A stretch of DNA of 5,318 nucleotides from Pseudomonadota bacterium (GTDB lineage: Bacteria; Desulfobacterota; Desulfarculia; Desulfarculales; Desulfarculaceae). Shown here piece by piece: positions 1 to 5,318 of the stretch (position 1 is the stretch's first letter; the number at the start of each line of letters is the position of its first letter). The DNA lies in the NCBI GenBank assembly GCA_018902755.1, contig JAHIQI010000016.1:1-5318 (forward strand). The letters are read 5' to 3'. The position numbers and the translations under genes were made by a program. The notes beneath the pieces are model-generated. The model was not told where the DNA came from. It saw nothing but the letters and a program-made list of their open reading frames with translations, and made no database searches.

Positions 1-134
1 AAGTCGATGTATTCCCGGCCGTCCTGGTCCCAGATCAGGGCGCCCTCGGCCTTGGCCATGGTCACCGGGGTGACCGTGCCCACTCCCTGGGGCACTTGGC
101 GAAGTTTTCTCTCCGCGAGCCGTGCGTCGTTCAT
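1..134 (-). CDS. Class III PLP aminotransferase, GabT-like (N-terminal part only)
   Basis: Only the first 44 codons are present; the gene continues past the left edge. The start is ATG at 134-132, with a good GGAGGA ribosome binding site six bases upstream. The peptide contains VPQGVGTVTP (residues 14-23) followed by ALIWDQDGREYID (32-44). This matches the N-terminal pattern of 4-aminobutyrate and related omega-amino-acid aminotransferases (VPRGVG...P, then a WD.(E/D)GR.YIDF block). Such enzymes transfer an amino group from GABA, beta-alanine, ornithine-type or similar omega-amines to a keto acid, using PLP bound to a lysine that lies outside this window. It starts 35 bp after the M20 hydrolase gene on the same strand and is probably co-transcribed with it, so it may process an amine released by that enzyme. 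The family call is fairly firm. The exact substrate (GABA, beta-alanine, diaminobutyrate or another) is not determined. Confidence 0.82.
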   Translation of the reverse strand, partial: MNDARLAERKLRQVPQGVGTVTPVTMAKAEGALIWDQDGREYID

Positions 135-140
135 TTGAGC

Positions 141-146
141 TCCTCC
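141..146 (-). promoter_or_regulatory. Ribosome binding site of the aminotransferase gene
   Basis: The minus strand reads GGAGGA followed by six bases and then ATG at 134. This is a near-ideal Shine-Dalgarno site, and it fixes the start of the partial aminotransferase. It lies in the 35 bp gap after the M20 gene. No terminator-like hairpin with a T run is seen in that gap. Confidence 0.75.
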
Positions 147-169
147 AGGTTGCGCTTGGACGCTACGGG

Positions 170-1447
170 TTATTTCCCGGCCACGCCGCACCAGTTCAAC
201 ATGGTCAGGCCCACCACCTTGGCGGTTTCCACCACGCTGTCCAACTCCACGTACTCGTCGATGCCGTGGATGTTGCCGCCCTTGGGGCCGGTGCAGGCCG
301 CCACCATGCCGAAGTCCGGGGCGAAGCGGGAATCCAGGCCCGAGGCCCGGCCGATGAAGTCCACCGGCCGCCCGGCCACGTCCACCGCCGCGCTCATCAG
401 CGCCTTCACAAAGGGATGCTCAGGGTCCTGCTGCCAGGGGCTGGTCTGCCAGGCGAACCACTCCACCGTCGGCGGGTGCTCCCGCAGCCAAGGGTCCTGG
501 GCGGCGGTGTCGGCCACCAGCTTCTCCACCATGGCCCGAATCTCCTCGCGGGTCTCGCCGGGGATAAAGCTGATGCGGCACTGCATTACCGCGTCGCCGG
601 GCACCGTGGAGGGCCAGTCGCCCGCGTGCAGGGTGCCCACGGTTACGTGGCAGGAGCGGCCCGAGCCTTTCTCGAACAGCTCGTACTTGACCTCGCGGCC
701 GCGCTGTTCGTCCAGGTCGGCCAGGGCCTTGTAGATGGGCAGGACCTTACCTATGGCGTTGACCCCCAGGTGGGAGGTGCCGCCGTGAGCCGAGCGGCCC
801 TTGAGGTGCACCCGGAAGTGGTTGACCCCGGCGTTGGCGATGGTCACGTTCATGCCGTGAGGCTCGGTGATCAAGAGGGCGTCGGCCTTGTAGCCGGCCA
901 GCAGGCAAGCCAGGGTGCCGCCCGCGCCGCCGGCCTCCTCGTCGATGACGCTCATCAGGCGCACCATGCCCTTGGGGCGAAGGCCCGCCTTGAGAGCGGC
1001 CTTGAGGGCGAAGTAGTTGGCCAAAAGGCCGGACTTCATGTCCGCGGAACCCCGGCCGTGGAGGCGGCCGCCTTCCACGTCGCCGCTCCAGGGGTCGCGG
1101 GTCCAGAGATCCCGCGGCTCGATGGAGACCACGTCCACGTGGCCGTTGATAACAATAGAGGAAGCGCCTTGTTCGCCCGGCAGGGTGCCGATGACGTTGG
1201 GGCGGCCCTCGTAGGGCACCTTGGTGTCGATGAAGGCGGGATGCTTGCGCACCGCTTCCATGTCCGGCTCCACCACTTCCACCGTGAGGCCCAGGTCCTG
1301 GTAGAGCTTTTTCATGTATTGCTGCGCCCGGACCTCGTCGCCCACCACGCTGGGTATTCTGACCAAATCTTGCAAAGTCTGAACAAGTTGGGGCCGCAAT
1401 TCATCCACGGCGGAAAAAAGCAGCTCTTTTATCTCGGCTGATTGCAT
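170..1447 (-). CDS. M20 family metallo-hydrolase, ArgE/DapE-type deacylase or dipeptidase
   Basis: This is a complete 425-residue cytoplasmic zinc (or cobalt) hydrolase of the ArgE/DapE/carboxypeptidase G2 superfamily, which cleaves amide bonds in N-acyl amino acids or small peptides. The expected catalytic residues can be seen: His103 and Asp105 in NGHVDVV, bridging Asp136 in GRGSADMKSG, the catalytic/metal pair Glu170-Glu171 in DEEAGG, Glu195 in ITEP, and His394 in GGNIHGIDEYVEL. His221 in SAHGG lies in the central dimerisation (lid) domain, where this His normally reaches the partner active site. The N-terminal blocks LVRIPSVVGDE (28-38) and YEGRPNVIGTLPG (79-91) are typical of the longer ArgE/DapE-family deacylases. 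There is no signal peptide. The start is ATG with AAGGAG seven bases upstream. It lies 33 bp after dppF and 35 bp before the aminotransferase, so its substrate is probably what the Dpp transporter imports. True ArgE or DapE is possible, but the transporter context favours a catabolic role. The family is certain; the substrate is not. Confidence 0.93.
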   Translation of the reverse strand: MQSAEIKELLFSAVDELRPQLVQTLQDLVRIPSVVGDEVRAQQYMKKLYQDLGLTVEVVEPDMEAVRKHPAFIDTKVPYEGRPNVIGTLPGEQGASSIVINGHVDVVSIEPRDLWTRDPWSGDVEGGRLHGRGSADMKSGLLANYFALKAALKAGLRPKGMVRLMSVIDEEAGGAGGTLACLLAGYKADALLITEPHGMNVTIANAGVNHFRVHLKGRSAHGGTSHLGVNAIGKVLPIYKALADLDEQRGREVKYELFEKGSGRSCHVTVGTLHAGDWPSTVPGDAVMQCRISFIPGETREEIRAMVEKLVADTAAQDPWLREHPPTVEWFAWQTSPWQQDPEHPFVKALMSAAVDVAGRPVDFIGRASGLDSRFAPDFGMVAACTGPKGGNIHGIDEYVELDSVVETAKVVGLTMLNWCGVAGK

Positions 1448-1454
1448 CGATAGT

Positions 1455-1460
1455 CTCCTT
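1455..1460 (-). promoter_or_regulatory. Ribosome binding site of the M20 hydrolase gene
   Basis: The minus strand shows AAGGAG, a seven-base spacer and ATG at 1447-1445. It is a strong site, in contrast with the poor sites before dppD and dppF. It supports independent initiation of the hydrolase within the shared transcript. Confidence 0.75.
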
Positions 1461-1480
1461 AAATTTACCTGCTCGCTGAA

Positions 1481-2455
1481 CTAGTCGTTTAGGGGGTGGT
1501 GGCAGGCGACCCAGTGCCCCGGTGCGAGAAGTTTGAATTCGGGTTCCAATTGCCCACAGTCCTCTTGGGCCAAGGGGCAACGGGTGTGGAAGCGGCAACC
1601 CTTGGGCGGATTGAGTGGGCTGGGCACGTCGCCGCTCAGGATGATCCGGTTTTTTTCGCGGCCCACCTCGGTGGTGGGAGCGGCGGAGAACAGGGCCTGG
1701 GTGTAGGGGTGGCGCGGCTGGGCGAAGAGCTGACGCTTGGAGGCCAGTTCCATGAGCTTGCCCAGGTACATCACCGCGATGCGGTCGCTGATGTGCTCCA
1801 CGATGGCCAGGTCGTGGCTTATGAACAGGTACGACAGGCCCAGATCGCGCTTGAGCCGGGCCAGCAGGTTGACCACCTGGGCCTGCACCGACACGTCCAG
1901 GGCCGAGAGCGGCTCGTCGGCCACCACCAGCTTGGGGCGCATGATCAGCGCCCGGGCCACGCCCAGGCGCTGGCGTTGGCCGCCGCTGAACTCGTGGGGG
2001 TGGCGGTCGTAGTGCTCGGGCCTTAGGCCCACCGTCTCCATCATTTCCAGAACCATCTTTTTGCGCTGGGCCCGGCTCAGCTCCGGCTGGCGGCGCAGCC
2101 CCTCCCCGATGATCTCCTTGACGGTCATGCGGGGGTTCAAGGAGGACCAGGGGTCCTGGAAGATGATCTGCATATCGCTGCGCAGCTTGCGCATCTTGTC
2201 GGCGGGCAGCTTGGCAATGTCCTGGCCCTGGTAGATCACCGTGCCCCTGGTGGGGGGTATCAGGCGCAGCACCAGGCGGCCGGTGGTGGACTTGCCGCAG
2301 CCGGACTCGCCCACCAGGCTGAGCGTCTCGCCCTGCATGAGCGAGAAGCTGACCCCGTCCACCGCCTTGACCACCTCCCCGGAGTTGAACAGGGAGCGGC
2401 CCACCACGAAGTATTTGGTCAGGTCTTCGACCTTGAGTATGGTTTTAAGCGACAT
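1481..2455 (-). CDS. dppF: Peptide ABC importer ATP-binding protein, DppF/OppF type
   Basis: This is a complete 324-residue ATPase, one of the two nucleotide-binding subunits that power import through DppB/DppC on the inner face of the membrane. The motifs are intact: Walker A GESGCGKST (49-57), Q-loop Gln100 in FQDPWSSLNP, signature SGGQRQR (157-163), Walker B with catalytic Glu181 in VVADEP, D-loop SALD (184-187) and switch His214 in ISHD. The FQDPWSSLNPRMTV block and the 20-30 residue lead before AVDGVSF are typical of DppF/OppF rather than DppD. The C-terminal oligopeptide-ATPase extension holds HPYTQAL and four cysteines (287, 293, 300, 318; CX5CX6CX17C). In characterised Dpp ATPases this domain binds a [4Fe-4S] cluster. 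The ATG start lies six bases after the dppD stop with only a weak GAAAAG upstream, which suggests translational coupling. The role is firm. The transported peptide is unknown, and a nickel or opine importer of the same family cannot be fully excluded. Confidence 0.95.
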   Translation of the reverse strand: MSLKTILKVEDLTKYFVVGRSLFNSGEVVKAVDGVSFSLMQGETLSLVGESGCGKSTTGRLVLRLIPPTRGTVIYQGQDIAKLPADKMRKLRSDMQIIFQDPWSSLNPRMTVKEIIGEGLRRQPELSRAQRKKMVLEMMETVGLRPEHYDRHPHEFSGGQRQRLGVARALIMRPKLVVADEPLSALDVSVQAQVVNLLARLKRDLGLSYLFISHDLAIVEHISDRIAVMYLGKLMELASKRQLFAQPRHPYTQALFSAAPTTEVGREKNRIILSGDVPSPLNPPKGCRFHTRCPLAQEDCGQLEPEFKLLAPGHWVACHHPLND

Positions 2456-2461
2456 GGCTTT

Positions 2462-3421
<960 letters not shown>

Positions 3422-3425
3422 GGCG

Positions 3426-4247
3426 TCACTTGAGCCGGGGGTCCAGGACGTCGCGCAGGGCGTCGCCCACCAGGTTGAAGCCAAGCACGGCCAGGGTGAT
3501 GGCCAGGCCGGGGAACACGGTCATCATGGCGTTGTCCATCATGAAGTTGCGCGCGTCACTGAGGATGTTGCCCCAGGAGGGCGCGGGCGGCGGAGCGCCC
3601 AGGCCCAGGAAGGAGAGCATGCTCTCGGCCAGGATGGCGTAGGCCAGGCTGGCCGTGGCCTGCACGATGAGCGGCGCGGTGCAGTTGGGCAGGATGTGGC
3701 GGAAGATGATGTAGGCGTCGCCGTTGCCGATGGCCTTGGAGGCCTCCACGAACTCCTTTTCCTTGAGCGAGAGCACCGAGCCGCGCACGATGCGCGCGAA
3801 GCGGGGCGTATACACAATGCCCAGGGCCAGCACCACGTTGGACAGGTTTGGCCCCAACACCGCCAAGATGCCGATGGCCAGCAATATGGCCGGGAAGGAC
3901 ATTATGGCGTCCATCACCCGCATGATGAGGTTGTCCATCCAGCCGCCGTAATAGCCGGAGGTCGCCCCGATGGCCACGCCCAGGAAGGTGGCCACCAGCA
4001 CCGAAAACAGGCTTATGTACAGCGAGATGCGAGAGCCGTAGATCACCCGGCTGTAGATGTCGCGGCCGAACTCGTCGGTGCCGAACCAATGCTGGGCCGA
4101 GGGCTCCTCGGACTGCTGGGCCACGTTGATGGTCAGGGGGTTGTGGGTGGCCAACACCGGCGCGAAGGCGGCCATCAAGATGTTGAGCGTGATCACCACC
4201 ACGCCGATCATCCCGATGGGGTTATGCAGAAACTTTTTCCAAAACAC
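3426..4247 (-). CDS. dppC: Peptide ABC importer permease, DppC type
   Basis: This 273-residue inner-membrane permease forms half of the translocation pore with DppB. It begins with HNPIGMIGVVV and a first membrane segment (about 11-33). The conserved periplasmic-side block HWFGTDEFGRDIYSRVIYG (53-71) follows and is a hallmark of DppC/OppC. Further hydrophobic segments lie at about 77-97, 115-145, 190-215 and 240-262. The cytoplasmic EAA loop that docks on the ATPases is at about 165-187 (EFVEASKAIG...HILPN). The C-terminus, NLVGDALRDVLDPRLK, is typical. The start is GTG at 4247-4245: no ATG is in frame upstream, and GGGTGG lies six bases before this GTG. With this start the protein is near the short end of the family (usually about 275-300 residues). 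It starts 11 bases after the dppB stop and ends 4 bases before dppD. Role is firm, substrate unknown. Confidence 0.94.
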   Translation of the reverse strand: MFWKKFLHNPIGMIGVVVITLNILMAAFAPVLATHNPLTINVAQQSEEPSAQHWFGTDEFGRDIYSRVIYGSRISLYISLFSVLVATFLGVAIGATSGYYGGWMDNLIMRVMDAIMSFPAILLAIGILAVLGPNLSNVVLALGIVYTPRFARIVRGSVLSLKEKEFVEASKAIGNGDAYIIFRHILPNCTAPLIVQATASLAYAILAESMLSFLGLGAPPPAPSWGNILSDARNFMMDNAMMTVFPGLAITLAVLGFNLVGDALRDVLDPRLK

Positions 4248-4253
4248 TTTGGG

Positions 4254-4260
4254 CCACCCT
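4254..4260 (-). promoter_or_regulatory. Ribosome binding site deciding the GTG start of dppC
   Basis: The minus strand reads AGGGTGG, overlapping the dppB stop codon TAG, with a six-base spacer before GTG at 4247-4245. No ATG is available in frame between the dppB stop region and MFWKKF. The site therefore supports a GTG start and tight coupling to dppB. Confidence 0.6.
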
Positions 4261-5203
4261 ATGAGTACTGCACTCGCGGATCAAAGTAGCCGTAGAGCAG
4301 ATCCACGATGGTGTTGATGAAAACGTAGACCAGGGCGATGAACAGGATGCAGCCCTGGACCACGGGATAGTCGCGCATGTAGATGGAGACCACCAGGTAC
4401 TTGCCCAGGCCGGGCAGGCTGAACACCGTCTCGGTGACCACCGCCCCGCCCAGGAGCATGCCGTATTGGATGCCGATGGTGGTCAGGGTGGGGGCGAAAG
4501 CGTTTTTGAGCGCGTGCTTGGTGATGACCTTCCACTCGCTCAGGCCCTTGGCCCGGGCGTGGGTGACGTATTCCAGGCGCAGCACCTCCAGCATGGAAGA
4601 GCGCACCATGCGCGCCACCACCGCGGCCATGAACAGGCCCAGGGTGATGGCCGGCAAAATCATGTAGCGCAGGCCTTCCCAGAACTCTTCCCACATGGCC
4701 ACGAAGCCGGTGGAAGGGAACCAGCCCAGGTTGACCGAGAACACCAGCAGGGCCATGAGCCCCAGCCAGAAGCCGGGGACGGACACCCCCAGGATGGTCC
4801 CGATCATGAACAGGTAGTCCTTGTTGGTGTTGTGGTAAACCGCGGCCAAGACCCCCGAGGGCAGGGCCACCACCAGGGCGAAGATGAGGGCCAGGGTGGT
4901 GAGGCACAGGGTGACCGGGAAGCGCTCGCCGATGGAGTCGATGACCGGGCGCTTGGAGTGGATGGACACCCCGAAGTCGCCGTGGGCCAGGTTGCCCAGC
5001 CAGACCACGAACTGTTCGTACAGGGGCCGGTCCAGGCCCAATGCCTGGCGCACCGAGGCCACGTCCTCGGCGGTGGCGTCCGGTCCCAGGATCACCGCGG
5101 CGGGGTCGCCGGGGATCATGTGGATGAGCAGAAACACCAAGGCCGCCACCAGGACCAGGGTGGGTATCAGATAGATGATGCGTTTTAAAACAAACTTTAA
5201 CAT
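4259..5203 (-). CDS. dppB: Peptide ABC importer permease, DppB type
   Basis: This complete 314-residue inner-membrane permease pairs with DppC. The N-terminus, MLKFVLKRIIYLIPTL, leads into the first membrane segment (about 9-30) and then the conserved HMIPGDPAAVILG block (28-40). Next come LGLDRPLYEQFVVWL (55-69) and GDFGVSI (75-81), both hallmarks of DppB/OppB. Further membrane segments lie at about 98-123, 131-157, 180-200, 240-262 and 280-306. The EAA loop that contacts an ATPase is EYVTHARAKGLSEWKVI (211-227) followed by HALKNA. The C-terminal part has ETVFSLPGLG, RDYPVVQG and FDPRVQYS, as usual. Length is normal. ATG at 5203 is the natural start, although the upstream sequence offers only GGCGG as a poor ribosome binding site. 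It lies 78 bp after the presumed binding-protein gene and 11 bp before dppC. Dipeptide or oligopeptide transport is the most likely role; nickel or glutathione importers share this fold. Confidence 0.95.
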   Translation of the reverse strand: MLKFVLKRIIYLIPTLVLVAALVFLLIHMIPGDPAAVILGPDATAEDVASVRQALGLDRPLYEQFVVWLGNLAHGDFGVSIHSKRPVIDSIGERFPVTLCLTTLALIFALVVALPSGVLAAVYHNTNKDYLFMIGTILGVSVPGFWLGLMALLVFSVNLGWFPSTGFVAMWEEFWEGLRYMILPAITLGLFMAAVVARMVRSSMLEVLRLEYVTHARAKGLSEWKVITKHALKNAFAPTLTTIGIQYGMLLGGAVVTETVFSLPGLGKYLVVSIYMRDYPVVQGCILFIALVYVFINTIVDLLYGYFDPRVQYS

Positions 5204-5281
5204 CGTTGGGCCGCCACCGGAGTTGGGGGCGTCGCGGAGGCGGGCGTGGGCGCCGCCTCAGGGACGTTCAGCTAATAGGGG
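5204..5281 (-). other. Intergenic spacer between the binding-protein gene and dppB
   Basis: This 78 bp stretch is the longest gap in the window. It holds one GC-rich inverted repeat (5237-5259). I see no convincing -35/-10 promoter pair and no T run that would make an intrinsic terminator, so dppB is probably read from a promoter upstream of the binding-protein gene. Confidence 0.6.
5237..5259 (-). repeat. Inverted repeat / RNA hairpin after the binding-protein gene
   Basis: On the minus strand GAGGCGG is followed by a nine-base loop and CCGCCTC, a perfect 7 bp GC-rich stem. It lies 22 bases after the stop codon of the upstream gene. There is no downstream T run, so it is not a standard terminator. 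In binding-protein-dependent operons such as malEFG, hairpins at this position protect the 3' end of the abundant binding-protein message and lower expression of the permease genes. The same role here is inferred from position only, and a chance stem in GC-rich DNA remains possible. Confidence 0.45.
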
Positions 5282-5318
5282 CTATTTGTCCAGCCCCACG
5301 CCCCACAGGATGGGGTAG
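5282..5318 (-). CDS. C-terminal end of a gene, probably the peptide-binding (DppA-like) lipoprotein/periplasmic protein
   Basis: Only the last 11 codons and the stop are in the window; the frame reads YPILWGVGLDK followed by TAG at 5284-5282. A short ending such as W.VGLDK is common in family 5 extracellular solute-binding proteins of peptide transporters. Their gene normally sits directly upstream of dppB on the same strand, as here. If correct, this protein would capture the substrate outside the inner membrane and deliver it to DppBC. The fragment is too short for a sequence-only assignment, so the call rests mainly on gene order. Confidence 0.6.
   Translation of the reverse strand, partial: YPILWGVGLDK

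Noticed and set aside
135..169. Terminator or promoter between the M20 gene and the aminotransferase
   Set aside because: The 35 bp gap contains a ribosome binding site but no stem with a T run and no room for a convincing promoter.
122..1441. A 439-codon plus-strand open frame across the M20 gene
   Set aside because: Its protein is low-complexity, rich in His, Gly, Ala and Val, and has no recognisable motif. It lies opposite a gene with complete M20 catalytic residues, so it is a shadow caused by GC-biased third codon positions.
3422..3484. An upstream ATG extending dppD by 21 residues into dppC
   Set aside because: The added residues (MASTWWATPC...) do not resemble DppD N-termini and come from the dppC coding region read in another frame. 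The ATG at 3421 gives the family-typical start.
5237..5259. Intrinsic terminator separating the binding-protein gene from dppB
   Set aside because: The stem is followed by GC-rich sequence without a T run on the transcribed side, so it does not meet the pattern of a Rho-independent terminator.

Overview
This 5.3 kb window is a GC-rich bacterial segment in which every supported gene lies on the minus strand. It reads as one transcription unit running from the right edge to the left edge. The order of transcription is: the end of a gene that is probably the solute-binding protein (5318-5282), permease dppB (5203-4259), permease dppC (4247-3426), ATPase dppD (3421-2462), ATPase dppF (2455-1481), an M20 metallo-deacylase/peptidase (1447-170), and the start of a class III (GabT-type) aminotransferase (134-1). 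Gaps are 78, 11, 4, 6, 33 and 35 bp. No promoter or intrinsic terminator is visible inside the window, so both ends of the operon lie outside it.

The transporter is a complete peptide/nickel-type (Dpp/Opp) ABC importer core: two permeases with EAA loops and two ATPases with intact nucleotide-binding motifs. Both ATPases carry a four-cysteine C-terminal domain with the same spacing (CX5CX6CX17C). The two genes that follow encode a hydrolase with all the expected M20 metal ligands and a PLP aminotransferase. This suggests that a dipeptide or N-acylated amino compound is imported, hydrolysed in the cytoplasm, and that a released amine is transaminated. The substrate cannot be read from the sequence.

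The strong G/C bias at third codon positions and the gene layout fit a high-GC proteobacterium or Desulfobacterota-like organism, but this assignment is only a guess. The same bias produces long open frames opposite the real genes, and these are shadows.

The region is ordinary catabolic-operon DNA. I found no mobile element, CRISPR array, RNA gene, frameshift or new system. The points worth a second look are the hairpin between the binding-protein gene and dppB, the paired cysteine motifs, the weak ribosome binding sites of the ATPase genes, and the possible substrate.
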